Source: Bacillus xiamenensis | Lineage (GTDB): Bacteria; Bacillota; Bacilli; Bacillales; Bacillaceae | Assembly: GCF_000300535.1 (NCBI RefSeq) | Contig: NZ_AMSH01000016.1 | Coordinates: forward strand, 1-55,364 | Reading direction: 5' to 3' | DNA length: 55,364 bases | In this document: positions 40,913 to 53,186 of the stretch, piece by piece | Layout of the letters: every line of letters starts with the position of its first letter | Position numbering within the stretch: the stretch's first letter is position 1 | Translations under genes and position numbers: made by a program | The notes under the pieces: model-generated | What the model was told of the DNA's origin: nothing | The model's input: the letters and a program-made list of their open reading frames with translations, nothing else | Database searches by the model: none

Positions 40913-42115
40913 TTATTTGAGCACTCTAATTTTCACTCGTTTATTTCCCCATTGATAAGCTGCCGACTTACTTGGGACGAACACATCAATTTTATTTCCT
41001 TTTATAGCAGATCCAGTGTCTGACGCAATGGCATATCCATAGCCTTCCACATACACTTTAGAGCCTAGCGGAATGACACTCGGATCAACTGCTATAACCT
41101 TTGCACCTGGATTTGCTTTTAAATTATAACCTGTAGACGTTCTGCCCGTACATCCAGCACAGCTCGCTGTATAGGCTGTTGACGCCACATAAAACTCTTT
41201 TCCTGACGATTCATTACTTCTTGAAACCGCAGGGGACGCTTTAGGCTCCTTCTTGGCCACTTGTGTACCAATGGCCACTAAACGATCCTTACTGTCTTTT
41301 TCAGTTACTTCTTTCATTAATTCTTTAGACACCACTTTGCCGTTTTCTTTCACAATGGCATAGTGCTTCTTCAATTTACCTTCTTCACCTTTTTCAAGTA
41401 CCTTCTCTTTTCCTTGTTCTAGAGATTGATCCTTTTTATGTTTGGTATCAAAAGCAATTTTCTCTTCCACTACATCGGTGACTTTTTCCACCCGAGTGAT
41501 CTGAACATCTGCGCTTTTTTTAGAAAGACTGCTATGTAACGCAGGTTTGATCTTATCGTGCTTCTTGAGCCTCAGCTCTTGTTGCTTTAAAAAGTCAGCG
41601 ACCGTAGTCGAAGTGGTCCACACTTTTTTATCCTTCCCTCCATCATTTAAGCTGACCTGAAAGGCCTGCTGAACCACAAGATCCATATTCTTTTTAATCT
41701 TGTCATTCTTTCCTGGAGTGACTTGATCGTGCTCCCCAATATCTATCTTCTCATTCTTCAATAATGCTCCAACCGTCTGATCTGTTGTCCATATCGTTTT
41801 CTTTTTCCCATCTAGGGTAAGATGAACCGGTATAGCCGCATCATACACAATGTTCATGTTGTCTTTAATCTTTGTATTTAGACTTGGAGAGATATGATCC
41901 TCCGCCCTGGTCCTTATTCCAAGGTCTGAAAGCAGCTGTGCTACTGTCTCTTCATGTGTACGAATTGTCTTCTCTTTGCCATTGATTGAAATGGTAATAG
42001 ACTGCTTAGTGAACTCATGCGCACCGTAAGCCGTCCCAGTTCCAGCTAAAAGCAAGCAAGCGACTAACAATAAAACCTTGCTTTTTCCTAGCCTGACAGA
42101 AAACAGATTTTTCAT
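40913..42115 (-). CDS. yabE: Secreted cell-wall protein YabE (DUF348/G5/3D, Rpf-like)
   Basis: Exported cell-wall-active protein related to resuscitation-promoting factors. Signal peptide (SKVLLLVACLLLAGTGTAYGA), three DUF348 repeats (about 35-80, 90-135, 145-190), a G5 domain (about 205-285), and a C-terminal 3D domain (about 305-400) with the three aspartates (AVDPSVIPLG, ASDTGSAIKG, IDVFVP) of lytic-transglycosylase folds. The ATG at 42115 lies 20 nt after its only GGAGG, which is far; an in-frame ATC (42125-42127) is better spaced. Has its own promoter, terminator and antisense promoter. Confidence 0.92.
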   Translation of the reverse strand: MKNLFSVRLGKSKVLLLVACLLLAGTGTAYGAHEFTKQSITISINGKEKTIRTHEETVAQLLSDLGIRTRAEDHISPSLNTKIKDNMNIVYDAAIPVHLTLDGKKKTIWTTDQTVGALLKNEKIDIGEHDQVTPGKNDKIKKNMDLVVQQAFQVSLNDGGKDKKVWTTSTTVADFLKQQELRLKKHDKIKPALHSSLSKKSADVQITRVEKVTDVVEEKIAFDTKHKKDQSLEQGKEKVLEKGEEGKLKKHYAIVKENGKVVSKELMKEVTEKDSKDRLVAIGTQVAKKEPKASPAVSRSNESSGKEFYVASTAYTASCAGCTGRTSTGYNLKANPGAKVIAVDPSVIPLGSKVYVEGYGYAIASDTGSAIKGNKIDVFVPSKSAAYQWGNKRVKIRVLK

Positions 42116-42154
42116 TTTTTGTACGATGAAAAACGCCTCCTTCTCCTCGGAGAG

Positions 42155-42183
42155 ATTATATAGAGTATCTCAAAACCTGTCAA
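42155..42183 (-). promoter_or_regulatory. yabE sigma-A promoter
   Basis: Consensus TTGACA (42178-42183) and TATAAT (42155-42160) with a 17-bp spacer. The remaining gap to yabD (42184-42359) shows no gene or clear structure. Confidence 0.88.
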
Positions 42184-42359
42184 CCCTTCCACCCACTGTA
42201 CAAAAATGCACGATTGTAAACCTATTATGGGAGATTTATGGAAGGAAGGGAAGAAAGACTTATCGACAACTTATCCTATGAGGAGGCGCAAACGTGTAGA
42301 ACTTTTTGGTTATGTTTCACCAATGGACAAGCTTAAACAAGGATTGACATCATATACTG

Positions 42360-43127
42360 TCAGTTTATACGGAAAACTTTTTTCGCATTTTCTGTTGTCA
42401 ATTCAGCAAGCTCTTCAAAGCTGATGTCTCGTAATTCCGCAATTTGTTCTGCGATATATTTCACATAGCTCGGCTCATTGCGTTTCCCTCTAAATGGCGC
42501 CGGAGTTAAATACGGACAGTCTGTTTCAATCAATAGACGATCACTTGGTATGTCCTTTACAACTTCCTTCGGTTTTTTGGCATTTTTAAATGTCACAGGT
42601 CCACCGAATGAAATATAAAAGTTCATTTCCATACACGCTTTTGCAATTTCAAGGCTTCCTGTAAAGCAGTGCATAATACCTCCAACTTCCGCTGCTCCCT
42701 CTTCTTTTAAGATCGTCACCACATCTTCCGTAGCGTCACGGTTATGAATGATGATTGGCAAGTTCACTTCCTTTGCAAGAGCAATTTGACGTCTAAAGAC
42801 TTCTTTTTGCACATCTTTTGGCGACTTGTCCCAATAGTAATCTAGACCCATCTCTCCAATGGCTACGACCTTTTCATGTTGAGATAATTCTTTGATCCAA
42901 GCCAAATCTTCATCTGTCATATCAATGGCATCAACGGGATGCCAGCCGATAGCAGCATAAATAAAGTCATACGCCTCAATTAATTCCATCGCTCTCGTAA
43001 TGGTTGGTCGATCAAACCCGACTACCACGATTTTCTCTACCTTTTCACTTTTTGCTCTTTCAATCACCTGTTCTAAGTCTTCTTTATATTGTTCAGCATT
43101 TAAATGGGCATGTGTATCAAATAACAT
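42360..43127 (-). CDS. yabD: TatD-family metal-dependent DNase YabD
   Basis: TIM-barrel hydrolase. Metal ligands are visible: FDTHAHLNAEQY (HxH at start), AIGEMGLDYYWD (Glu), PIIIHNRDA (His), GIMHCFTGS (His) and LIETDCPYLTP (Asp). 255 residues, as in B. subtilis. Deoxyribonuclease activity or D-tyrosyl-tRNA-related roles have been reported for TatD relatives; the in vivo role is uncertain. Follows metS. Confidence 0.94.
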   Translation of the reverse strand: MLFDTHAHLNAEQYKEDLEQVIERAKSEKVEKIVVVGFDRPTITRAMELIEAYDFIYAAIGWHPVDAIDMTDEDLAWIKELSQHEKVVAIGEMGLDYYWDKSPKDVQKEVFRRQIALAKEVNLPIIIHNRDATEDVVTILKEEGAAEVGGIMHCFTGSLEIAKACMEMNFYISFGGPVTFKNAKKPKEVVKDIPSDRLLIETDCPYLTPAPFRGKRNEPSYVKYIAEQIAELRDISFEELAELTTENAKKVFRIN

Positions 43128-43158
43128 CGTTGATGGCTCCTTTCGACAATTCCCCTAA

Positions 43159-43204
43159 AAAACAAAAGGTGTTCGACGAAATGTTACACGTGGAACACCT
43201 TTGT
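43159..43204 (-). terminator. metS terminator
   Basis: 10-bp stem AAAGGTGTTC/GAACACCTTT (43165-43174 with 43193-43202) followed by TGTTTTTT, between metS and yabD. Confidence 0.82.
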
Positions 43205-43208
43205 TGAT

Positions 43209-45266
<2,058 letters not shown>

Positions 45267-45434
45267 TTATCATTACTTGATTAAAATGTGGCAGATCATT
45301 TCATTATGTTTTGAACTTGTGCTTTCTCTATGATACCATCTTAGCCTTTAAGATCAAGCATATATACATAGAAGAGAATGAAATGATCGAAAAAGATGAG
45401 TTTTTCGAAAAAAACGACAAACCGCTCGACATTT

Positions 45435-45451
45435 TGTCGAATATTGTCGTA
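45435..45451. promoter_or_regulatory. Spo0A-box-like pair near the metS promoter
   Basis: TGTCGAA (45435-45441) and TGTCGTA (45445-45451). On the minus strand they lie directly downstream of a TATCAT hexamer (45455-45460), mirroring the 0A boxes downstream of the abrB -10. They are about 190 bp from the abrB promoter. The remainder of 45264-45625 is A/T-rich with no gene. Confidence 0.5.
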
Positions 45452-45625
45452 TGATATCTATTTCCAGATTTACAATTGTCTAAATTAGGGCAAAAGTCTC
45501 GTTAATCTGTTATCGTCATTTATCATATTTTTATTGATGAAGTTCAAAAAATCCTTATAAACCAAGAGTTTAACGGTCCTTTAACTTTAAGAGTCATATT
45601 TTACAAACAATAGTAAACAAAATGA

Positions 45626-45687
45626 TTGACGATTTATGGAAACCTTGTTATGCTAGGAATGTAAGGAATTTGTCGAATAATGACGAA
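45626..45687 (+). promoter_or_regulatory. abrB promoter with downstream Spo0A boxes
   Basis: TTGACG (45626-45631) and TATGCT (45649-45654) with a 17-bp spacer and an extended TG. Two 0A boxes, TGTCGAA (45671-45677) and TGACGAA (45681-45687), lie just past the expected start site, the arrangement by which Spo0A-P represses abrB in B. subtilis. Confidence 0.88.
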
Positions 45688-45733
45688 GATAATATTATAT
45701 TAAGAATAAGAACTTTTTGGGAGGAGAATGAAG

Positions 45734-46018
45734 ATGAAATCTACAGGTATTGTACGTAAAGTTGACGAATTAGGGCGCGTGGTGATTCCAATCGAACTTC
45801 GCCGTACGTTAGGAATTGCTGAAAAAGACGCTTTGGAAATCTATGTTGATGATGAAAAAATTATCCTAAAAAAATATAAGCCAAATATGACTTGCCAAGT
45901 AACAGGTGAAGTATCAGACGATAACCTTAAACTTGCTAATGGTAAATTAGTTCTTAGCCGTGAAGGTGCAGAGCAAATCATTAACGAAATCCAAAATCAA
46001 CTTCAATCACAAAAATAA
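45734..46018 (+). CDS. abrB: Transition-state regulator AbrB
   Basis: Global repressor of stationary-phase and sporulation genes. Swapped-hairpin DNA-binding domain (residues 1-50, STGIVRKVDELGRVVIP, RRTLGIAEKDALEIYVDDE) and C-terminal multimerisation domain. Nearly identical to B. subtilis AbrB. I start at ATG 45734, 7 nt after GGGAGGAG; the ATG at 45728 is only one base from that site. The sole plus-strand gene of the window, convergent with rsmI and divergent from metS. Confidence 0.97.
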   Translation: MKSTGIVRKVDELGRVVIPIELRRTLGIAEKDALEIYVDDEKIILKKYKPNMTCQVTGEVSDDNLKLANGKLVLSREGAEQIINEIQNQLQSQK

Positions 46019-46028
46019 GTTTCATATA

Positions 46029-46064
46029 AAAAGGTTCTTGCACCGTTTGCAAGAACCTTTCTTT
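46029..46064. terminator. Bidirectional terminator between abrB and rsmI
   Basis: Perfect 13-bp stem AAAGGTTCTTGCA/TGCAAGAACCTTT with A-run on one side and T-rich sequence on the other; it lies between the two convergent stops and can serve both. Confidence 0.9.
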
Positions 46065-46944
46065 ATTGTTCAATATGATAAGCATCGTATATTGTGCGCT
46101 TTGGCACACCACGTTCGACTGCTGCACGTTTTATGGCTTCCTTCGACGTTAATCCTTCCTCTATGTAATGGATCACGTGTTCTTTTTCAGATAAGGACTT
46201 CCACCAGGCTTCTTCATTCAGCTCTTCTTCATCCTGATCATTCCCTTGTACAACAAGACAGAACTCACCTCGGATTTGATGCTCCGCCGCCCATGTCAGC
46301 ACGTATTCTAAATCTCCACGAATAAACTCTTCGAATTTTTTCGTCAGTTCTCTCGTAATGGCAATATTTCGGTTTCCCCATACTTCCTTCATCACAGTCA
46401 GCGTTTCTTTTAACCGGTGGGGCGCTTCATAGAAAATAATCGTTTCTTTTCGTTTCTTCAATGCTTCCAGTTGTTTTTTCTTTTCCTTTTTTTGTCGATC
46501 AAGAAAACCGTAAAAGAAAAATGGCTGTGGTGCGATCCCTGATGCAATGAGCGCCGTTAGTGCTGCGTTTGCACCAGGTAACGGAATGACATAGCCTCCG
46601 ATGCTTGTAAAGTCTCGAACCACTTCAGCTCCTGGATCAGAAATCGTCGGTAAACCCGCATCGCTCACGAGTGCAATATTTTTTCCTTCTTTTAACCATT
46701 CGATTAACTTGTGGCCGCTGCTCTCTTTATTATGCTCATGATAACTCGTTAACGGTGTATCAATTTCATAGACGTGACAAAGCTTTTTCGTTTGTCTCGT
46801 ATCTTCTGCGGCAATATAGTCTACATCTTTTAACGTTTGTATCGCTCGAAACGTCATATCTTCTAAGTTCCCAATCGGGGTTGGAACGAGATAAAGAATG
46901 CCCATCTCTGATTGACCATCAAAGCTTTTCTGTGTCTTGTTCAT
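46063..46944 (-). CDS. rsmI: 16S rRNA 2'-O-ribose C1402 methyltransferase
   Basis: SAM-dependent methyltransferase of the tetrapyrrole-methylase fold. Motifs: [40 protein letters not shown] and [16 protein letters not shown]. 293 residues. Overlaps yazA; ATG 46944 follows AAGGAGG. Confidence 0.96.
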   Translation of the reverse strand: MNKTQKSFDGQSEMGILYLVPTPIGNLEDMTFRAIQTLKDVDYIAAEDTRQTKKLCHVYEIDTPLTSYHEHNKESSGHKLIEWLKEGKNIALVSDAGLPTISDPGAEVVRDFTSIGGYVIPLPGANAALTALIASGIAPQPFFFYGFLDRQKKEKKKQLEALKKRKETIIFYEAPHRLKETLTVMKEVWGNRNIAITRELTKKFEEFIRGDLEYVLTWAAEHQIRGEFCLVVQGNDQDEEELNEEAWWKSLSEKEHVIHYIEEGLTSKEAIKRAAVERGVPKRTIYDAYHIEQ

Positions 46945-47218
46945 GTGCCGCCTCCTTTTTCATTCGCATGTCCTCTATATACATGTCTTTCTTTCGACGT
47001 GTCCAAGTTTTAAAACGATATTCCTGCTGCATGGCTTCTCTTTTGGTTGGAAAGCATTCATGGTAATAAAGCTCGACCGGCCGTCTCGCTCTTGTATACT
47101 TTGCACCCTTTCCGCTATTATGGGTAGTCAGTCTTTTTTGTAGATCATTTGTATACCCAGCATACAAACTGCCATCTGCACATTTCAATACATAGAAGTA
47201 ATGATTATGCTTCTCCAT
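46919..47218 (-). CDS. yazA: GIY-YIG domain protein YazA
   Basis: Single-domain GIY-YIG nuclease superfamily member (UPF0213). The signature is [18 protein letters not shown] with the conserved Arg in [16 protein letters not shown] context ([13 protein letters not shown]) and Glu in [15 protein letters not shown] or RNA substrate unknown. The start at 47218 ([11 protein letters not shown]) overlaps the trmN6 end by 14 bp; the longer frame is trmN6 sequence read in another frame. Confidence 0.92.
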   Translation of the reverse strand: MEKHNHYFYVLKCADGSLYAGYTNDLQKRLTTHNSGKGAKYTRARRPVELYYHECFPTKREAMQQEYRFKTWTRRKKDMYIEDMRMKKEAAHEQDTEKL

Positions 47219-47948
47219 ACAGTATCGTCCTGATTTCTTCTGTATACTCTTGGTCTTCTCCATAAACAAAAAGCGGTGGCAGAATTTTCAAATCTGGTTT
47301 TCCATCCTTTATACCTTCTACTAAGATGGTATTGGCTTCTTTTCCTTGTTTAGGGTAAACAAATTGAATTCGTTTTGGCTCAATTCGGTGTTTCTTCATC
47401 ATTTCAACAATTTCAAGCAACCGTCCAGGGCGGTGAACCATTGCCAGTTTGCCGCCTTGCTTCAGCAGCGTGGAAGAAACACGAATGACATCCTCTAATG
47501 TACAATGAATCTCATGTCGTGCGATCGCCAAATACTCATTTTCATTGATTTCATCCTTAGAAGGCGTTTTAAAATATGGCGGGTTACATGTAATCACGTC
47601 TACTTTGTGGTTTCCGTACCGTTTTGGCATATCATTCAAATCACCATGAATCAATTCAATCTGATGCTCTAGTTGATTATGCTCAACAGACCTCTTGGCC
47701 ATATCAAAAAGGCGCTCTTGAATTTCAACCCCTGTAATAGAAGCTTTAGATCGAGTCGAGAGCAGCAATGGAACGATGCCATTTCCTGTACAAAGATCGA
47801 TGATCTCCCCTTTTTGAATCGGCACATACGCAAATTTTGCTAATAATACCGCATCCAATGAAAAGGCGAACACTGTTTTACTTTGAATAATTTTCATATC
47901 TTCTGCAAGCAAGTAGTCTAAACGTTCATCTTCTCTTAACGAAACCAT
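47205..47948 (-). CDS. trmN6: tRNA1(Val) adenine-37 N6-methyltransferase (YabB)
   Basis: SAM-dependent N6-adenine methyltransferase. Motif I is [15 protein letters not shown] (about 50) and the catalytic NPPY is in [13 protein letters not shown] (about 120). 247 residues. The exact tRNA target is inferred from the family name. Followed immediately by yazA and rsmI in one unit. Confidence 0.9.
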   Translation of the reverse strand: MVSLREDERLDYLLAEDMKIIQSKTVFAFSLDAVLLAKFAYVPIQKGEIIDLCTGNGIVPLLLSTRSKASITGVEIQERLFDMAKRSVEHNQLEHQIELIHGDLNDMPKRYGNHKVDVITCNPPYFKTPSKDEINENEYLAIARHEIHCTLEDVIRVSSTLLKQGGKLAMVHRPGRLLEIVEMMKKHRIEPKRIQFVYPKQGKEANTILVEGIKDGKPDLKILPPLFVYGEDQEYTEEIRTILYGEA

Positions 47949-47971
47949 GATGTATCCTTTCTTTTCCTGTG

Positions 47972-48002
47972 AAAAAGGCTCCCGATTCAGCGGAAGCCTT
48001 TT
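47972..48002 (-). terminator. yabA terminator
   Basis: 12-bp stem AAAAGGCTTCCG/CGGGAGCCTTTT (one G-T) after yabA. Confidence 0.87.
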
Positions 48003-48003
48003 C

Positions 48004-48357
48004 TCATTTTTTATTTAAAAATGACAGACAGAACAAACAGTCTCCCTCTTTGCGAATGCTCCCATAATGTACATTACAAATATGGAAGCCCTCCTGATAT
48101 AACCGAGCCAGGTTATCATGACCTTCTCCTATATCAGAATGACTTGGCTTCTGGGCAGGATCATCCCCCGCCTCAGACGATTTGTCTCGATCGGATTGAT
48201 CCAGACGTTCACGCAAATGCTGATTCTCCATCTGAAGCTGATGATTTTCTTCAATCACTTCACCGATATGATTTTTCAAATCACCTAGCTGTCGATAAAG
48301 AGAACCGATTTGTTCTTCTAGATTAATCACCGTATCAAATAGTTCCTTTTTATCCAA
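48004..48357 (-). CDS. yabA: Replication initiation control protein YabA
   Basis: Negative regulator of DnaA that also binds DnaN. N-terminal leucine-zipper coiled coil (about 1-60, [19 protein letters not shown]) and C-terminal zinc site formed by CNVHYG and CLFCLSFL. 117 residues (119 in B. subtilis). Adjacent to holB and ricT. Confidence 0.95.
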   Translation of the reverse strand: MDKKELFDTVINLEEQIGSLYRQLGDLKNHIGEVIEENHQLQMENQHLRERLDQSDRDKSSEAGDDPAQKPSHSDIGEGHDNLARLYQEGFHICNVHYGSIRKEGDCLFCLSFLNKK

Positions 48358-48371
48358 GGTGGCACACCTCG

Positions 48372-49199
48372 TTACTCAGTTGTTTGTGCAGATACAACGC
48401 CTTCTTGTAATAATTCTTCCCAAGTATATTCTATCACTTTTTCTTGCCCGGTTAATTCAACTTGCAAAATTCGTTCTAAAATATTGAGCCCTACTACCTT
48501 TGCAGAGCCATTAGACGTCTGAATCGTTTCACCGATATCCGGTAATTGTTCTTTTGCTATTTCATACTCATCATTCTCATATTTCAAGCAGCACATCAAA
48601 CGGCCGCAAAGTCCTGAAATTTTCGTAGGGTTTAACGAGAGGTTTTGATCTTTTGCCATTTTAATGGACACAGGTTCAAAATCTCCTAAGAATGTTGAAC
48701 AGCAAAGCATTCGTCCACAAGGACCAATACCACCCAGCATTTTCGCCTCGTCTCTTACACCGATCTGGCGAAGTTCAATTCGCGTCTTAAAGATAGATGC
48801 AAGATCCTTCACCAGCTCACGGAAATCGACTCTGCCGTCCGCTGTGAAATAGAAGATGACCTTGTTTCTGTCAAATGTAAATTCGACATCGACTAGCTTC
48901 ATTTCCAGGCCGTGTTCACTGACCTTCTGAAGACATGTATCAAAGGCTGCCATCGCTGCTTCTTTGTTCTCCTCAACGATGAGCCGGTCACGTTCATCAG
49001 CTACACGAATCACCTTACGCAAAGGGAGCACCACATCATGTTCATCTACTTTTTTATTCGCGATGACCACTTGTCCGTACTCAACACCTCTGACCGTTTC
49101 TACAATGACACAACTATCATTTTCTATATGAAATCCATTAGGATCGAAATAATAGATTTTGCCCGCTTTTTTAAAGCGAACACCAATTACGTTGTACAA
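48372..49199 (-). CDS. ricT: RicT (YaaT), iron-sulfur Y-complex subunit
   Basis: With RicA and RicF forms a [4Fe-4S] complex that promotes RNase Y-dependent mRNA processing and affects sporulation, competence and biofilm. PSP1 domain; the cysteine cluster is [14 protein letters not shown] (about 158-171) and [13 protein letters not shown] (about 196). 275 residues, as in B. subtilis. Starts 2 bp after holB. Confidence 0.96.
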   Translation of the reverse strand: MYNVIGVRFKKAGKIYYFDPNGFHIENDSCVIVETVRGVEYGQVVIANKKVDEHDVVLPLRKVIRVADERDRLIVEENKEAAMAAFDTCLQKVSEHGLEMKLVDVEFTFDRNKVIFYFTADGRVDFRELVKDLASIFKTRIELRQIGVRDEAKMLGGIGPCGRMLCCSTFLGDFEPVSIKMAKDQNLSLNPTKISGLCGRLMCCLKYENDEYEIAKEQLPDIGETIQTSNGSAKVVGLNILERILQVELTGQEKVIEYTWEELLQEGVVSAQTTE

Positions 49200-49201
49200 G
49201 C

Positions 49202-50191
49202 TTATCCCTCCTGCAACATCAACACCAATTGCTCCATTAGCCCTTGGGCATTCACGTTGGATTGAAGTCTCTTTTTCGCTTCTAATACAGCGAGGATCTG
49301 ATTCGTCACCATCTGCTGTGTGGAATGCAGCGCGTGCTGCTTCATTGTCTGGAATAAGTCTTGATAAATGACTTTATCTTCATTTCCTATTTGAATCGAC
49401 AATACATCACGATATATAAATAAAAGCATATCCAGACCTGTTTCTTGAAGGTCTTTCTCTTTGAAAAAAGGCACCCATTGATCTTGTATATAAAAAAATG
49501 CATGTTCTTTTCGCTGGTGTAAGACTTCATACAATTTTATCACTTTCGCTCTAGACTCTGCAAACTGATCATTTCGACTTAATTCGAGTGCTTCTGCCAA
49601 ATTATTGGTTAAATTCGACAAAAGCCTTGCAAGATGCTGAGATACACCTTCCTGTAAAAGCTGCTGCTCTAAGGATTGTGGCTGAAGCGGCTGAAAGCTA
49701 AGCATCTGACACCTTGAAATAATCGTATCCAGCATTTTATGCGATTGCTCAGTGATTAAAACCGCCATCGTTTCCCGGTTAGGCTCCTCTAGGAACTTTA
49801 ATAAACTGTTCGCGGCATTGACCGTCATTTTGTCCGCATGAAGAATGATATACATTTTTCGGTGCGACTCTACACCTGCTTTTGTAAATTCCTCCTGCAA
49901 AGCCTGCACTTGCGCTTTCTTAATTGATTGGCCATCAGGCTGCACTAGATGTAAATCTGGATGGTTACCAGACTGAATCCTTTTGCAGTTTTGACAGGAC
50001 TCACATGGTTTCACTCCTGCTTCCAAGCAAAAAAAGCTCTTAGCCAAAAGCAGCGCAGCATCTAGCTTTCCTGTCCCTTTCTTCCCTTCAAATAAATAAG
50101 CATGAGCCAGTCGGTCTTTATCAATACTATTAAAAATCAGCCGCATGACGCGCGGCTGCAAATCATTCATGTCATCCCAGCTAATTGCCAT
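49202..50191 (-). CDS. holB: DNA polymerase III delta' subunit
   Basis: Clamp-loader subunit. Degenerate P-loop EGKKGTGKLDAAL (about 37), zinc site with CLEAGVKPCESCQNC (about 60-75), and the sensor region NAANSLLKFLEEP. 329 residues, as in B. subtilis. Next to tmk and yaaR in the standard order. Confidence 0.95.
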   Translation of the reverse strand: MAISWDDMNDLQPRVMRLIFNSIDKDRLAHAYLFEGKKGTGKLDAALLLAKSFFCLEAGVKPCESCQNCKRIQSGNHPDLHLVQPDGQSIKKAQVQALQEEFTKAGVESHRKMYIILHADKMTVNAANSLLKFLEEPNRETMAVLITEQSHKMLDTIISRCQMLSFQPLQPQSLEQQLLQEGVSQHLARLLSNLTNNLAEALELSRNDQFAESRAKVIKLYEVLHQRKEHAFFYIQDQWVPFFKEKDLQETGLDMLLFIYRDVLSIQIGNEDKVIYQDLFQTMKQHALHSTQQMVTNQILAVLEAKKRLQSNVNAQGLMEQLVLMLQEG

Positions 50192-50202
50192 GTTATCACT
50201 CT

Positions 50203-50643
50203 CTATGTGTAAAGGTTAATCAATAAACCTTTTATTTCTCCAATACGTTCAAGCAAATCAAGAGAGGGCTTCTCTTGATTCATCATATCCTCTGTTAATT
50301 CAATAAGTTTTTCATCTAATGCTTTGACTAAAGCAAGTGTTCGCGTGTTGCCATAAAGGTCAAAGCTCCTTGATGTCTCTATATTTAATCCATTATCGAC
50401 TGTCTCTTTCACAAAGCGCTTCACCAGCCCTTTAAATCTGGCTAAATCCTTTAGATTTCGTGACTTTGTCAGCTTTTTACCGAACACTTCGATATCACTC
50501 AGCATGACGGTCAGCTGCTCTAAACGCATTTTTCCGCTTTGTGTTTCCATAGATGATTTAAATGAAGAGGAAGTTTGGCTTCCTTTCATCGCCTGGAGTT
50601 CACGTTTTTCCAAAAGCAGCCGCATATCTTGATTAATTTTCAC
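50203..50643 (-). CDS. yaaR: YaaR family protein (DUF327)
   Basis: Conserved small helical protein of unknown function found between darA and holB across Bacillaceae. Alpha-helical throughout (SGKMRLEQLTVMLSDIEVFG, RFKGLVKRFVKETVDNGLNIE), no signal or membrane segment. 146 residues, as in B. subtilis. I do not propose a function. Confidence 0.9.
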   Translation of the reverse strand: MKINQDMRLLLEKRELQAMKGSQTSSSFKSSMETQSGKMRLEQLTVMLSDIEVFGKKLTKSRNLKDLARFKGLVKRFVKETVDNGLNIETSRSFDLYGNTRTLALVKALDEKLIELTEDMMNQEKPSLDLLERIGEIKGLLINLYT

Positions 50644-50655
50644 AGCAACCCATCC

Positions 50656-51699
<1,044 letters not shown>

Positions 51700-51703
<4 letters not shown>

Positions 51704-53109
51704 AGTGTCTCCTCTTCTATATAAACATATAATTTTCTTTGGTGAATCACCTGACTTGCTTGCACATGAACTTGATGCCCGAGCAAACGGCTTAACGTCG
51801 CAATTTGATTTGCTTCAATCGGTTCTCCCTTAATCATCAAAGGAATGCCAGGCGGATAAGGAATGACCGATTCTGCACTGATCCGGCCTGCTGCTTTTTC
51901 GAAAGGAACGGCTTCTACCCCTTGCTTTTGCTGATCGTCGTCTATTAAGGCCGATCCCTTTTGAAGCTGCTCTTTTTTTTCAAGCAATAAATCACTTTGC
52001 TGAAGAGCCCGCTTTATGGTTGTAAAAGGAATATCCTTTGTCTGTCCTAGACCAAAAACGAGTAAGACTTGATGTTCATCCGCAAGCTCTGGATGAACAT
52101 CCACCGATTCAAGCACCTTTTTTAGTTCATAGCCTGTCAGCCCTTTTGTTGAACGAATGACGCATTTTAATGGATCAGTAGATAACGAGTCAGACTCGAC
52201 CACTTCGAGACTAGGTATCCTGTTAAACTGTTCTTTCAGCCTTGTCAGCCCTCTTATGATTCCGTCCACATTCCCTTTTCCCTTGATCTCCTCCACATAA
52301 GCTCTCGCCAGATCTAACGAGGCCATAATTGGATAAGATGGAGAACTGCTTTGAAGCATCGTTAACAATGTCTTCATACGCTTCGCATCGATCCGATCTC
52401 CTTGAAGATGGAGATAAGAACCCATCGTCATCGCAGGCAGGGTTTTATGTGCTGATTGTACCACCACGTCTGCTCCGTAGGAAAGGGCAGATGGAGGAAA
52501 GGCACCGCCTAATACAAAATGCGCGCCATGCGCCTCATCAACCAAAACAAGGATGCCCGCTTCATGACACATTTGAATCAGCTTTGATAAATCAGCTGCA
52601 TGTCCGTAGTAGTTCGGATACGTCAAAACGATTACTCGGCAGTTAGGATGTTGCGCAATGGCTTTTTCGACTGTTTTGTCAGTAACATGGGTTGGGACGT
52701 GCAAGTATGGATCGCTCTCAGTTTCTACTATAATAGGCGTTGCTCCTGCAAGCTCAATCGCATGGAAAACAGACTTATGACAATTTCGCTGAACAAAAAT
52801 CTCGTCTCCAGTACGGCATGCCGCCATCACCATCGCCAAATTTCCAACTGTTGTACCATTCACAAGGAAAAAACTTTGTTTTGCCCCATATAACTTTGCC
52901 AACAAGTCCTCTGCCTCTTCTATCACACCAGTCGGGTGATGGAGGTCATCTAGACCTTCAAGCTCCGTTACATCCAGCTGAAGAATGGATGCATAGTAGG
53001 ACCGTGCCTCATCAAAAAAGACATCTCCATTGTGATGTCCTGGAACGTGAAAAGAATAGGGCTTCTTTTCCGCATGTTGTGATAATGCTGTATATAAAGG
53101 TGTTTTCAA
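51700..53109 (-). CDS. yaaO: Orn/Lys/Arg decarboxylase family protein YaaO
   Basis: PLP fold-type I decarboxylase of the short Gram-positive type. Motifs: [44 protein letters not shown] and the PLP lysine in [16 protein letters not shown] (about 222). Substrate not certain; B. subtilis has a separate arginine decarboxylase SpeA. Starts at TTG 53109 after AAGGG. 469 residues (480 in B. subtilis). Confidence 0.9.
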
Positions 53110-53148
53110 ACAAATCGACCCTTTTCACTTAAACGATATCTTATGTCT

Positions 53149-53177
53149 ATTATAACGTTCAAACAAGTGAACTGAAA
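53149..53177 (-). promoter_or_regulatory. Candidate yaaO-tmk promoter
   Basis: TATAAT (53149-53154) with TTTCAG (53172-53177) at 17 bp; the -35 is weak. Confidence 0.4.
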
Positions 53178-53186
53178 GGTGGATTC

